A stretch of DNA of 64,000 bases from Paracyclopina nana (lineage: Eukaryota > Arthropoda > Copepoda > Cyclopoida > Cyclopettidae). The DNA lies in the NCBI GenBank assembly GCA_019096065.1, contig JAGUCH010000002.1, forward strand, positions 8,010,501 to 8,074,500. Direction: 5' to 3'. This document shows, one piece after another, positions 12,660 to 25,621 of this stretch (position 1 is its first letter; each line of letters starts with the position of its first letter). The position numbers and the translations under genes are program-made. The notes beneath the pieces are model-generated. The model was not told where the DNA came from and did not search any database. It worked only from the letters and a program-made list of their open reading frames with translations.

Positions 12660-13761
12660 AAATGCATGTACTAGGGTTGCCGTGCGGCCTCACACAAGAA
12701 CCCTCCTTCCCATCACCTAAGACTTTGTTCCTAGACGCAAAACAAACATCATCTTGGTAGCTGAAGACTAAGATCTGGCTGCAGAAGATGACGATGCGCA
12801 AGTGAAGATGTCTACTCTATTGTATTATCATTTATCCTTGATGTCTAGCTGCGCAGCAACTCCAAATTTTGGACACAATTTGCAACTGTATCTTCACAAT
12901 TGAAAAGAGCTCCCATACTTTAAATCATGAAATTTGTGTCTTTTTATGCCAAACTTATTTTATTTGCAAAGACACACTTTAGCTTTTTGGCGCACAATAA
13001 GCACTTGCTCAAGCTGGGCGGCACTTCGGCAAAAGGCGGAAGATACAATCTTTTCGCAATTGTGAGCTGATTAGTGACCGGGCTGTGCAGCGCTGCGCGT
13101 GTTTTGCTAAGTGTAAGCATTTTGCATATATCAAATTTCTTTCTTCTTTGAGCAAGAAACAGAGCAGTGCATTTTTGCACCAACATTCACAATGACAATT
13201 GCTTTTGCCGCTCGGCATGTCAGCAGTTTTGCCTACCCAAGATTCAAAACTTTGGCAGCAAAGTAATTATAAGCTTATGTGACTTAGCTTTGCTCCTCTG
13301 TTTTGCTCAATGAGTCAATTATGTTAATATCTGAGTTTTCCCTCCATATTTCAATGTATAGCATATCTCTAGCAAACCTTGCCCAAAACTATCCCTGTTT
13401 TGGGGAGGGGGCTGAACTTGGTGCACACCTCTATTTTGGGTAGAGCTACCTTTCTCTAGCTACCTTGTATTGCGCGCTGTTCAGTTATTGTCTCAATTAC
13501 TAAGAATGTTAAGAAGCTCAATACACGTTACGCCGCCATTGAATTAAGAAGCCAATTCTTAGACTTTGGCCCAGAGGCCTTTATTCGGGACCTTTAGTGA
13601 GAGTAAAGCGTCGTGGGTACAGGGCTCACAACATCGGGATCTATCCAGGCCAAATAGCCCCCGTGATTTCGGCCCTATCTTGTCTCGGCCTCGGCCCCGG
13701 CCTCGGCCTCGTCCTTGACACTGACCTAAAGACAAGGTAGTATTCATTCAGGTCATCACCA
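12660..13761 (+). repeat. BEL/Pao LTR 1 (shared by two element parts)
   Basis: The last approximately 450 bp align along their length with 16490-16908, including the phrase 'tttggggagggggct', the CAATAC-containing region and the terminal 'aggtagtattcattcag'. More upstream matches (around 13010-13110 against 16370-16490) are weaker. The terminus CCA at 13759-13761 is followed by AATAC. A CTCGGC-type GC-rich run lies near 13684-13712. The left boundary is approximate; no clean TG start or target duplication was identified. Confidence 0.7.
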
Positions 13762-13766
13762 AATAC

Positions 13767-15782
13767 GATTCGCCAGAAAACTATCCTGCTGAGAACATTG
13801 ACCTCAATGACGACGACAAAGCAATTGTGGAGAAATCTGCGAAAAAGTCGTTAATAAATTCAGCCATGCAAGAATTTATTAAAGCGGGGGAGGGCATCAT
13901 CCCAGACCATCTGAAATTGACGAAACGGATCAAGATGAGATGGAAAAGTTGGAGGACCACCGAGTTCATGTTCGACATAACCAAGTTCAAATATGGCTAC
14001 CTGGTCAGGAAGTTGGCTTTCTTCATGAGGTGGAGGAACAAGGCAATTGACAAGGAGATGATCGTGGCCAGTGGTGAACCTAGCCCCATGGAGATCACCC
14101 ATGCGGAAAGTGCACTTGCAGGCATCTTTCAGCAGCAGGAATTTGCTGAGGAGCTCGACTACCTGTACAGGAACAAAAAGTGGCCTCAGTCATCACGGCT
14201 AGCTTCGCTCAATGTGTTTATTGGCAAGCATGGCGATCTGCGCATGAGGGGGCGGACTTACAAAGGTGAGCCCACCTGGATTGGGCGAAATCGACTGGTG
14301 ATTCCCGAAAAGCTGGCTGTACAGCTGTGTGAGCATCTTCACCAGCAAATAGGTCATGGCTATGGCCCAGTCACCATGGCGGCGACTCTCCAGACCAGGT
14401 ACTATGTTCGCAGTGCTAAGACTATCTTTCAGAGTGTCACCCAGAGTTGCTGGCTGTGTGCGATCGCAAGAGCAAAGGTGGTAAGACAAGTCATGGCTCC
14501 ATTGCCGTCAAACTTCTTAGTGTCAGCTGAGCAGATGTTCCCGTTCAGAAGGATCTCGCTGGACTATGCTGGCCCCTTTGTTGTGAAATATGGCAGAGGC
14601 AGCATCAAGGTTTATGTGCTCATAGCTCATTGCCAAGATAGCAAAGCTATCCATGCCGAGGTGACCCCTGACTTGACGGCGACCGCCTTAAAAAATGCTC
14701 TGGATCGAATGATCGCAAGGACTGGAGTGCCTCAGCAGATTCGCAGTGATCAGGGGGCAAGCTTGAAAAAGATTCGTCTGGAGATATACAATAATCCAAG
14801 ACACAAAGAGTTAGCTGAAAAGCTCGACTCCATGGACTGGACTGAAGTGAGGAAAAGTGCATCGGAAATTGGTGTGCAAGATTGGCGACTTGCCCCCCCG
14901 TACGGGCCCAACTGTAACGGTTTGGCTGAGAGCTCCATAAAGAACTGGAAGAGAGCTCTTTACAAGATCTGCGGGGAATCTGTGTTGACATTTGACGAGT
15001 TCTCCACCTTGACCAAGAGGGCGGAGAGTATGGTCAACACCAGGCCGATCGGCAACATAGATGGGCATGTTTTGACGCCCAATCACTTCCTCACGAGGGG
15101 GCCTGGAGGAGACCTAATCCCCAGCATCGACCCAAAGGACATTGAGACCTTGCCGAAAAGGTACTCTTTGATGGAGAAGTGTCTGCATCACCTGTGGGAG
15201 TTCTACATCCAAGGATGGCTGTTGCGCATCCAGAAATTGCCAAAGTGGCAGAACTTTGTGCGATCACTCAAAGTCGGCGATCCGGTGATCATGATTGATC
15301 CCAGGAAGTATGCCAAGAGAAGCAACTGGCGGCTGGCCATTGTGGACAAGGTGTACACCAATGCAGATGGCATGGTTCGTCGAGTAATTGTCAGATATGC
15401 GCTCACCATGAAGGACAAGCAAGGGAAAGAGTTTGTAGCCTTTCATTACAGGGAGCGCCCAATCCAGTTCGTAATTCCTATGCCAATCTTAGCCGAAGAG
15501 GAAGCAGCTGAATTAGTGCCGCCTTTAAAAATCAGAAAAGGCACACTAGTGGAAGAACCAGTCTCAGGGGCCCTGCCTTTTGAGGGACCCTCCACTGAGC
15601 CACATAAACCTGGCGAACTAGTCGATGATTGGGAAGAAGACCTGGAAGATGCATTTGAGCAAGCCGATGATGGAGAAAAAGACCTCTTGATCCACCTGGA
15701 CCAAGGCCTAGATTTCTTGCATGGTCCTATTGCCTCGCGTACGCGCTCCCAGAGAAAGACTCCCCAGCCTCAGCTAAATTGA
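13767..15782 (+). pseudogene. BEL/Pao pol fragment with integrase
   Basis: The open frame runs for 671 codons straight from the LTR-AATAC junction, with no start codon of its own at the joint (the first candidate, at 13827, is GTG). It begins in late pol. A zinc-binding HHCC-type integrase N-domain lies near residues 190-225. Catalytic-core residues are Asp266 (LDYAGP), Asp328 (RSDQGAS) and Glu388 (NGLAES). A DUF5641-like basic domain follows near 495-565, then an acidic C-terminal tail. All three catalytic acids are present and the frame has no stops, yet primer site, gag, protease, RT and RNase H are deleted upstream. It is therefore an intact-looking integrase in a defective element. Confidence 0.85.
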
Positions 15783-16908
15783 CAGTTGTGAGCCCATGGA
15801 GCTCAAAAGAAAGGCCGCACGGCTGATCTTACCTGGCTGCAGAAGACTTCGTCCTGGTTGCAGAAGACATCGTCCTGGAAGCAGAAAATTACATCGATCA
15901 ACAAATGAAACTGTATCGATTTTATTGTTATTATTAGCGTTCGCATGAGCTGTCCAGCGCAATTTCAGTATTGTTTGCATACTTGTATTTCAAGGCTGAG
16001 AGGGCGAAAGTGCCTGCGCTGCGCAACTTTCAAAGGCTACAAGCGTCGCCCCATTCAAAAGGGAGTAGCTTTGAAACTCATGTGAAGGCTATTATTTACT
16101 GTTATCTCATTATTGTTAGGGAGATCGAAATGTGTGCTGCGCAGCGAAATCTTTTGCAACTTTGCAACTTTATGCCTTGCGACGCGATCACTTTAGATTG
16201 TTTAGTTTGCCATGCAAGTAAAGCTTGTCGGCAAACTAAAGGCAATTTGCGCACGCATGACATTTTGCATCTCAAAATTATTATAACCTGCGTGTTAAAG
16301 TTATTTCTGTTTTGTTTGGAGCCTAACTGCGGTTGACGCATTTTTGGCGCCTAATTTCAAAAACTGCATGTGCCGGGCGGCGCGTCAGCGATTTTGAGCG
16401 CTTTACAAATTCGAATGTTGGCGGCAAAATCTCTGTCAGCTGATGTGACCGGGCTGTGCAGCTTGCGCGCGTGTTTTTGCTCAACCTTGACAGTTACGCT
16501 TATATCCGAGTTTCCCTTCCATATTTCCATGTATTATGGCGTATCTCTAGCAAACCTTACCCAAAACAATGTCTGTTTTGGGGAGGGGGCTGGATTTGGT
16601 GCACACCTGTATTTTAGCAACCTTGTATTGCGCGCTATTCAGCTATTGTCTCAATTACTAAGAATGTTAAGAAGCTCAATACAGAATAATCCGCCATTGC
16701 AATAAGAAGTCCAATTTCTTAGACTTTGGCCCAGCGGCCTCTATTTCAGGACTTATAGTGAGAGTATCAAGTCTTATATAGCGGCCTCATCCTCGGGATC
16801 TATCCAGGCCAAATAGCCCCCTTGATTTCGGCCCTATCTCGTCTCGTCCTCGACCTCGGCCTCGACATCGACCTGGAGACAAGGTAGTATTCATTCAGGT
16901 CATCACCA
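15783..16908 (+). repeat. BEL/Pao LTR 2 (3' LTR)
   Basis: Partner of LTR 1. It begins at or shortly after the pol stop and ends at CCA 16906-16908, after which the sequence is unrelated to element DNA. It differs from LTR 1 at many sites by eye, far more than gag copies A and B differ from each other. The left boundary is approximate because no clear polypurine tract and TG were resolved between 15783 and about 15830. Confidence 0.7.
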
Positions 16909-19224
16909 GCGGACCTCAGCCTTGGCTATTATCCAAAGATGTGGTTCCTCTCTGGAAGCATGTGTGCACAACTCTATTGCCCCAATTTCCTTCTTTCGAG
17001 CGCATAAAGTATCCTTGACAGTGAAAATGGCCCAGCAGCCGCCTGAAATTGTCTCCAGAAATTGAAAAAGTCACACAACTTTATTTTGTGCGTCTCTTCG
17101 GTCCATTCGTGCAAATAATGGTTGCTCGCACCTTGATCGCCAGAACCTATGCTCAGCTGATGAGTATCGTTCCTTTTGATCTGGACACTTTACACAGCAT
17201 GAGCAAATGATGTTTCATTGTTGCTGCAGCAACCTTTTGAATGAAAGCACAGCTGTCTTTGTCCACCCTCAGGTCTTTACAGCAAATAAAGAGAGAGAGA
17301 GAGAGTGAACCAACGAGTTTATCAGATCCGCTAAAGCTTAATGAGCAAAATTCTCTATTGGTTTTTGCCTGATGGACATCTATTCTTCAACTAGCAGCAT
17401 ATGGAGGCATTGTGTCCAATTAACACCCTTGTTGGATAATGGTTTTCTTATGCCGGCTGCAAAAGTGTTCACTTGGAATAGTTAAGAAGGTGTAAAACAG
17501 ACTAGGAATGCACTGCCTCTTAGCCTGTAGAATTTATTGCCCTTACTAGGCATGTGACAAATGTTTACCGAGTGTTCTGTTTCCTATGTTAGTAGTGTAT
17601 GACTTCAAAGCATATTTATTTTTTGCCCCACCTTTTGTTCCCCAAATGTAGACATCAAAAAGTGAACATTTTCGCGGAGGACTGCGCTGCTTCTAGCGTC
17701 TGGCCTATTTTCACAACTACATGACAAACCTATCATAGCGAACTGTAGTAAGTGGCTTTTTCTCACTTTGCTTTGTAAGGCCAGCCCGGCCTTCATCTCG
17801 CGCTAGCTTGTTGTTTTGAATCCAATTACTTTTTTGCTCTAGTCTCTTTGTGTCCGGAGTCAAAAGTAGCTGTGTTGGGAAGGGAGGCCGCAGCTTTAGG
17901 GGTGCGAACAAGAAGAGATGATCCTGCAGTAAGTCATGAAGAAAGCTCAGGACTCGACTCGTTTTGCGGGAATTTCCGTGATATAGAACGGTCCTAAAGA
18001 CAATGACTTTTGCAGCACTTTATCCTGGATATTTGCCAATCCCTGCAATAATATGCCATATCTCCCCTCGCACTCAATTCTCGTTAACGTTGACTTTCAA
18101 AGACTGACACAAAAGTGGCCAGTTCAATGCTATTTATGAATGATTGATCGCACTTCTTGCTTGCTCATCAACGTTGGCAGTCAGATCTGCTTGAGTCTTT
18201 AACAAGGGACCTTGGCATCATCATCAACACCACTGCACGGCTTGCTAGCTCCTTTAGAATGCATTGATGTCTGGCAATTAGGATCTCATTAAGAAACAAC
18301 TGCATTGGGAACAGCCGCAAGTGTACGTTGTCCTTGATACAACGGAGAAACAAATGAAGTCCAAGAATACAGTAGTAGCTTTGCCTTAGTATAAACACTA
18401 GGTACAATGGTAAATATCGGAAATTGTGACAGCAAGTTGTGCCTCAGCTACTAATGCTATTCAGTTGTAGCCTCTCTTAATTAGTGCTGATGTAATAAAG
18501 TATGCTTGCGCTTCACAATGGGACTTTTATTTGGCAAATCTTGCTACCCGCTTTAATTGCACTTGCTGCTTTAAGCTTGGAATGAATAAAGAAGCATCAA
18601 GCGAGTTTGGATGCTGTTCCCATTGTGTGAGCCGCTGCTGTGCTTCTACTATATTACTATATGAGGATGATTGGCTGTCGATGTCGTGCTTTCGCCAAAG
18701 TTTTTGAGAGCCTGGCTATAATGTTGTAATATAGCAGGAAAAGGCAATAAAACTTCCTGTTTGGCACAGACCCTTAACTTGCTTACTAACAGGGAGCGTT
18801 TGCTTCAAATATTCTACCAAATTCACGAGACTACTAGTAGATTTCGCTATTTACATATTTCTCGTCCCCTAGCTCTCTTCCCATTGTCCGGCATAAAAAA
18901 GAAAGAAGAATATACGAAAAAACAGAGGTAGATAACGAAATATTTGAAATCAAAACTATCTTGTTGAACTAGTAGTTGTTCAACTTTCTATCAAGATCGG
19001 AGATTCAATTCCAAAATTGGATTGAGAGTATCAATATACCCGGGGCGTTACTATAAAAGTACTTGCAAATGGCGATACTAAATGTCTGCCAAGTCTGTAG
19101 GGGGGCGTAATAAGTAATAATATTGGCATTATGGTCATCATGCCAACGCCTCATTATTCATACGTATCAAGTCGCGCAATAAAGCTCGGCAAAATATAAT
19201 TCCGCCAAATGAAAGAGGGGCAAA
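16909..19224. other. intergenic DNA, no gene recognised
   Basis: Only short random-looking frames are present. A (GA)n microsatellite lies at 17291-17305. Nothing resembling a promoter, RNA gene or transposon terminus could be supported. Confidence 0.5.
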
Positions 19225-19833
19225 ATGAGATCTCGTAAAAGAGCCATGAAAGCTGTCGGCATAATTGAGGCCGTGCCAAACAAGCACCAGTGGAATTATG
19301 GGGGCAAAGTTTTCCTGCCGCACTCAATTCTGGCAGCGGCCTCAATTCCAGAATTGCCTGCCATCATGATCTTCAACATCGAGAAAAATGGGCTGGAAGT
19401 TAAATGTGGCGTCCTCGAATTCACGGCCTCCGAGGGGGAAATTTGGATGCCCGACTGGATGCTCGAGAGGTTGAGGGTCCACAAAAAAGATGATGAGGTC
19501 ACTCTCAGCTTGATGGAGGACGGAGCCTTGCCAAAAGGAACGGCGGCCTTTTTTCGCGACCGCGAAGGCCACCTCCAGAAGATGGGTGCCAAAGTGATCC
19601 TTGAGAGGCATCTGCGATCATTCACTGTTCTCTCTCAAGGAATTGCCATTCCAGTTGAGTTCAACAAAAAAGTTTACATCTTGGAGGTGGAGAAAACCGA
19701 GCCGGCAGAGGACGTAATTATCGTTGACACTAACCTCGCCATCGACTTTTTGCAAGAGGACAATAGCGACAAAAATAGGGCCGAGCAAATGCTGCAACAA
19801 GACAGGTGCTTTACATTTGTAGTAATGCATTAA
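19225..19833 (+). CDS. UFD1-like protein, single exon
   Basis: The 202-residue product resembles the N-terminal double-psi-barrel region of UFD1, the ubiquitin-binding partner of NPL4 and p97/VCP in extracting ubiquitylated proteins. Matching blocks in order are: GGKVFLPHS (25-35), CGVLEF followed by an EGxxWMPDWM block (64-84), an AKVILERHLRSFTVLSQG block (about 127-144), and an NKKVYILEVEKTEP block followed by an acidic IVDTNLAIDF end (149-176). The remainder of UFD1, which carries the p97/NPL4-binding parts, is absent. No intron interrupts it and no neighbour suggests a pathway. A splice donor-like CAG|GTGCTT lies near the end, so further exons cannot be excluded. It could be a decayed or specialised retrocopy. 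Confidence 0.72.
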   Translation: MRSRKRAMKAVGIIEAVPNKHQWNYGGKVFLPHSILAAASIPELPAIMIFNIEKNGLEVKCGVLEFTASEGEIWMPDWMLERLRVHKKDDEVTLSLMEDGALPKGTAAFFRDREGHLQKMGAKVILERHLRSFTVLSQGIAIPVEFNKKVYILEVEKTEPAEDVIIVDTNLAIDFLQEDNSDKNRAEQMLQQDRCFTFVVMH

Positions 19834-22800
19834 AATTCCAATGCTTTGACGTTAGCTTACATTTTTTGAATCTATTAGAGAGCCAGTCACTTCAGCAGAC
19901 ATCATATAAAAATCTAGACTTCTCTTATCGCTTTGCTATTTCTTTTCAGGAGACTGGACCCAGATTTTAATTGGCAGGTAGGAACAATTCAATTCAAAAG
20001 ATGTTGAAGACCACCCAGACTACGACGACTCATCCGTTTCGTTATGCCCGTATTTTCCCGCCTCCTATTTGACCGGAAATAAAGACCTGCTCAGATTTAC
20101 GAAATCGAGGTAAGCGACGACATCTTTTGTGAGAGACGACATTTATCAATTAATTCGGAATAAAGGAGGCGGAGAATTTCCTGATCCAAAACGATTTCTG
20201 TCATCGTCCTAAACAGGATTAAAGTTGAAAAAGTCGTTAATGTTGATTGACAGGGAGGAGCAACCATTGAAGACAACTCTTGACCCAGATCCTTTACCCT
20301 GGAAACTGATCCGCCGAAACATTTCCCAAATCCAGTTTTGCTCCTCTTCATCCATCTAGAATCGGAGAAAAATCTATGCAGGCTAATTGGGCAGACAGCT
20401 TTGATAATGACATTGGCAGTGCCAATCAAATAATACTGCCAATTTGCCGGTAGGATCCAGGATCTACTCGTTATCTGCTAACAAGAGATGATTATTCTCC
20501 CCTAGTTTTATTGGATCTTTTTCCAGCTAGCTAGCCTCTGTGCGTAGCAGCCTACCCTGCACGAGATGATCAGAATTGGCTGCAGCTCAAAATGCAGATC
20601 TAATCAAAACAATTAGGTTCCAAAGAAACCCCATGACACAGCACTTTCTTGGAGCTGAGAATCCCATAAAAGCAGGTAACTCAGAGGGAAAAAAACTTTC
20701 CCAATATCGTTCGAGCATCACTTTTTATTCTAGCAGCAGTATGCAAAGCAAAGCCTCCACCCAAAGGTGCTCAGGCTCAACAGCAAAAAAAAAACTGCCC
20801 TAAAATTCAAGTGATGCCCGTATTTGTCCATGCTTGATAGAATGCCCCTCGCCGTGAGTAGGTATGCAGCAGTCGTCGCAAGATTGCTTTTCGGCAGCGC
20901 ATAATAAAATTGTTGGTGCAAACTTCCATCATAGCGATCAGGGTAGCAAGTGTAGAAAATGGCAGCATTTTTAAGAGTTTGCACTCACATTCCTCCCTGC
21001 TCAAATTTTTCTCCTCGTCACGACCAGGAGAAAGTGCAATTACTCTATAAACTGCATCATGTCGAGATCTACATACTTTGAAGAATACTTGAAAGAAGCT
21101 CGAGCGTTGTTGGACACGATGGAGATCTTGTGCAGTCTTAGTCAATGATTAACGAGCCTCTCACAGTACTTGCGCTTGATTTTCGATAAGCATCGTTGTC
21201 GTTCGACAAAAATTGAGCTACAAAATGCCCAATAAATACCGCACCGCGTGGTGTATCACGTTTTAGAATCTTTTTTCAACAAGTCACGGTATAAAACAAT
21301 CTTCGTTCGTTTTTCACTCAGCAGATTGAAAATCTGCTAGCGTCATCACTACAACGTGCATGTACACTGGCCGTGTTTAGACAGCCAACAAAGGAATCCG
21401 ATGAAAGAATATGAAAACAGAGGCTTCTGATGACAACTGAACAACGTGTAGACTTTTTTCTCATTACCATTTGGTTGGCCATAAACTCACCCCACAACAC
21501 TCATATCTAGGCATAAACTTTTCCGTAGATAAGAAGAATGTTCGCTACACACTATAAAAAGACAGCCTCCCCCTCTCTCTCTCTTTCATAATTATAGCTT
21601 GTACACCCTCTCTCACAAAAGATGCCATCACCTGAAATGAGGTGGGCGTAAAAAATAAAGTGTGCATAAATTAACCCCGAAACTCCATGTCTGTGAGCAC
21701 ACTGCCTTCCAGCTGACCATCGAGATAGATTTGAATCAGGATAAAAATAAATTAACATGGAGCCCTTGTTTCGCTCAACTTTTGTCTGGTTTGCAAACAA
21801 GACTTGACCTGACCATCCATCTTTGAGTTAAATTGAGAGGAAAACTTTTCAATCTATATAGCTTGGACATCCATTCAAGCCATTAAATGGGAGAGCAGTA
21901 CTGCAGTCCCCTTTGTTGTGCCCTACAACTATCTGTAAGTGTCACCTTTGGCAGCCCCGGTGGTCCCACTGAGCGGACTGCGAACAGAGTTTCCTTCTAT
22001 TTTTTAACTCACTTTTGAGATAGATTGAAATTGAGGAGATTTCTTCTTTTCTCACGAGTAATTGCTCCCAGCTCCTTTTGAGGACTACCACTCAGCTGAG
22101 GAAAAATGGCTGTCTGCCCCAACCTTCAAGATGGAAATTTTGATAAGCCTTTTGCTTTATAAGTTCTTGGCTTGGATTTATTTTCTTCTTTCTCCTTGCT
22201 TGCTCCTGGCTAAACTAACGAACTGGAGAAATCTTCCAATACTATCTGGCTACCCAGCAAGCTTGAAAACTTGAAAATAATAATAAGGTGAGCAAACACG
22301 CATTTGGAATTCTAAGCACAAACTGTAGCTTCTTGGCATTTGTCATTAGCAATGAAAAACTTTCCAGCTCGAAATATGGCTCTTGGCTTCTTAACCCCAT
22401 GACAATAATGCAGGCATGCGTTTAAAGGGGGCAACTACAACTTGACTCAAATTTGTCTCCTTACAAATAAATGTTGTTTGCTGAATCCCCCAGTTTTTCG
22501 GTTGTTGGGGAATCTAATGTGCAAGTTACGCTGCTTGTGTGTGTGTACATCTCCTCGTACATTTTATGTGGCCGTAAAAGGGCGAAACTTTTGCTGATGC
22601 TGCTTTTTGTAAGCTTTATTTTGAACCCGCAGGGTCCTGCATGCGTAATTGCTGACCACGCACGGGGATGACATTTCAATGGCAAACTTTCTAAAATGGA
22701 CCATAATTGATGAATCACGCACACTTCAATCTGCATACGCGCGCGTCCGCACCCGAATTCGCTTTGAAAGCTGAGATTATCAAAGAAATATGTAGATCAA

Positions 22801-25621
22801 AGCCCTGGCATTCAAACTCAATTTAGGCGGATCTTTCTCAAGAAAGCTTTTATGGTCTACTATTAGGAGCGCAATGGACTTACGTGAACTCCTCACTGTA
22901 GTTTCGCAGTTTGTGCCAGTACTAGTCCACTTTTTATGAACGCACGCCTCACTTTCCATTTGGGCAGAACCCTGCATCCCTCGACGAAAAGTTTTTGCCA
23001 TTGCATTTAATGGTGATCGCAGTTCGGGTTCTACAAGAGAGTGTGTCATAGCACGGCCCATGCAGCTAGCCGTGATTGCCAACAATTGTTCTCCAATTAC
23101 TTTCCATTATGACCGTGCCAAAAGGAATTCCATGCTTGCTGATGATGGCACAGTGGGCATACTCACTTGATAACAGCGAGCGTTCCGCACTTTTTATCTC
23201 AAAAAGCGTCACACACTCAACTGGCGACGACCCAAGACAATTTTCAATCTTGATTTAATTTATGGCCTTTTTTCGGCAGGCGCTTGGTAGTACGTGGTAC
23301 ACAGTGGGCCCATGTCCAGGTACTAACAATGTCTCGGGCAAACCAGTCACGAGTGAAGCTGGAGACAAATTCTCACTCCCTTTATGGCCTTCCAGCTAGG
23401 GATGCCAGAAAGGTTGATGATGATGGAGCGAGAATTTCACACACTGCTCTACGGATGTTTTATATCCACGTACATAATAATATTATCGAGGATTGATTTC
23501 GGCTGCGAGAATCGCGTCCAGCCAAGCGGCTCCAATGCGCCCCATTGCATATACCCTTTGGTTGCTTGCTTAAAACCTCAAAAACTGGAGTTTCACACGG
23601 TTTTTCCAGCATGACAGTGAGGTATTTGTTGGTGGTTGGCGCGACAATTAATCTGCAGGTACTTCATTTACCATGCAGAAAACTTCACTGCTACATAGCT
23701 GCTGACCAGCAAATGCATAATGAGCGACGTACGTCTCACGCTGTGAATTGTTCACAGCTTGCAACTTATCTTGCACTGCCCTGCATGCCAACTTTGGGAC
23801 CGAAATACTGAAAACTCAGCTGGGAAGCTCTGGACTGACTTTAGGGCTGGGTGTGTGACTCAGCTAATTGCTAATTTGTGCTTCTCAGTTGAAGCCCCAC
23901 ATTAAAATAAGTGACTCGCATCTCGACTAGCGATGATGTAAGGTAGAATGTTTTTTTCATTTCAAAAGATTGGATATTGCCTTTTCTTAGGTTTCAACGT
24001 CAATCTTGACTCTGGGTGTAATTTGGTATTCAGACTAGGGTCCTGAATATTTGACCAAGGAAATGGCTTTCTAAGGCTTCATTACATGTAATTCCCTTTA
24101 CGTAAAGATAAATAAGGCTCTGCCAACAATTCCGGGCTGGGTCGTTTGCAAAAGACCAATTTCGCATCGATTCCCATTTTTGGCGAAATTATGGGGGCAA
24201 TTATGCTGCTCTCTACTTTAATAGGGGAAAAAGTTGCGAACAAAAAAGTTTGTTAAGCTAGTTAAGCGATACGAGGAGCAATGGTCGAAAAATCGACCTT
24301 TTTTTGGGCTGCATCAAATGAGGAAACTTGCGAGTGCTCTCTACAATTCATAGATATTGCATTACAGCAGCAGCAGGAGGAGGAGATGAAAGTTCTGCGG
24401 TTATTATAACAGCATCAAAAACTTTCAGAGAAAACTTGAGCTTCCTCATAGATATTCTCATGGAGTGGTACGTGTGAGCAAAGTGCACACTAATGTGAGT
24501 GAAGGCTGCTCAGAAGTAAAGGAATCACGGATTAGTTGGGACTCTCACTCTGGAAAACCGGAAAACCGTGAATAATAGTTGCATAGAAATTGATTATGCT
24601 TTAGACTCCGAATTAAAGGGGCAGAATTCGTTGTGGTGCAGCACATTTAGCCTTCCACACGGTCAAGATGATTAGCCAGCTGCATGCACGAGGAGGGAAC
24701 CTTGCAAATATTTTTGACTCTTGACCTTTGGCAACCCTAATTTTCAAAGGATTGCAGACACACTCGCAGCAATGTCGTTGATGTTGATGTTGTTTGCGAA
24801 CCCCCTGGACATGGAATTGACACCATACTGCGCGCGTGCTCCTGCACATTTATGCCAGTTTACCTCCCCCCGTGCGAGCCTGACATTTTCCCAAGATTTT
24901 CAAGTATTTGTGCTAGTTAAATGCTTTTCTTCTTCGCGATCATAGATGGGCCCCCTGTTGGCCGAGGAATCTGCTCAAAGACATTTGAATGAATTTCATA
25001 TATTATTACAGCAATCCGTCATTTGATTGCATTCCTAGCAGCAACTGTATGGTAATTGTCTGTAGGCCATTTGAAATGCCAACAATTCAGAAGCTGCCAC
25101 ATTTTCCAAAACATGCGCATACGCGTCCGATACAATTAACAAGCTTTACTCTGATGAGCGTTTCCACTGTGCGAGCTTGCAATTCAGCATCCTCCTGCCT
25201 GGTATGATCTATGCTATGTAGGAATTCCAAGATCTCTCCTGGGGGCAACAGGCATGATGATCATGGTGATCATCTTCCAGTCTCCCACAAACCCTTCTTC
25301 TCTCTCTCTCGTTCTTGCAAAAAAATCTATGTTGGGAGCACGAGCCACGACCCAGCGGCGGCCAAGATTTGCATGCATATTGAGTGAATAGAGTCGAGTC
25401 AAGAATTTTCAATGTTTATTTTAGTCGCAGACTAGTGAATTATAATCGATTTTCATAGCTTTTGAGTATGAATGGCTCTTCTAGCATTATTTAACAATTG
25501 GTTTGTTGTAAGTAATAAGCAATTATAATTGTAAGAAGATGATAACACAGCCGATTGTAGCATATAAATCACCATATGCACTTATATGGGTTATGACAAA
25601 AACGAAAATCCAGGACGAGAT
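19834..25621. other. intergenic DNA, no gene recognised
   Basis: No supported coding sequence. (CT)n runs occur at 21573-21584 and about 25297-25310. On the minus strand an AATAAA hexamer lies at 25420-25415, about 200 bp beyond the Toll gene stop, and is a candidate polyadenylation signal for it. Confidence 0.45.

Larger units (their letters stand above)
6488..16908 (+). mobile_element. rearranged BEL/Pao LTR retrotransposon complex
   Basis: The region holds parts of at least two related BEL/Pao elements in one orientation. In order: leader and gag copy A (6488-8664), 39 bp of LTR end (8665-8703), primer-binding site (8709-8726), leader and gag copy B (8822-12382), a degenerate stretch, an LTR (about 12660-13761), a pol fragment with integrase (13767-15782), and a second LTR (about 15783-16908). 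Family assignment rests on the gag core of DUF1759 type, CCHC-like knuckles, and an integrase followed by a DUF5641-like C-terminus, an arrangement known from BEL/Pao. Protease, reverse transcriptase and RNase H are not visible, so the complex cannot be autonomous. Confidence 0.85.

Noticed and set aside
15971..16705. Frames of 111-121 codons inside LTR 2
   Set aside because: They lie in non-coding LTR sequence, are not conserved in LTR 1 and resemble no protein.
19930..20110. Downstream exon(s) for the UFD1-like gene (an acceptor-like TTTCTTTTCAG and an open stretch near 19990-20110)
   Set aside because: The open stretch has no UFD1 similarity and a stop sits just upstream in its frame; splicing cannot be decided without transcripts.
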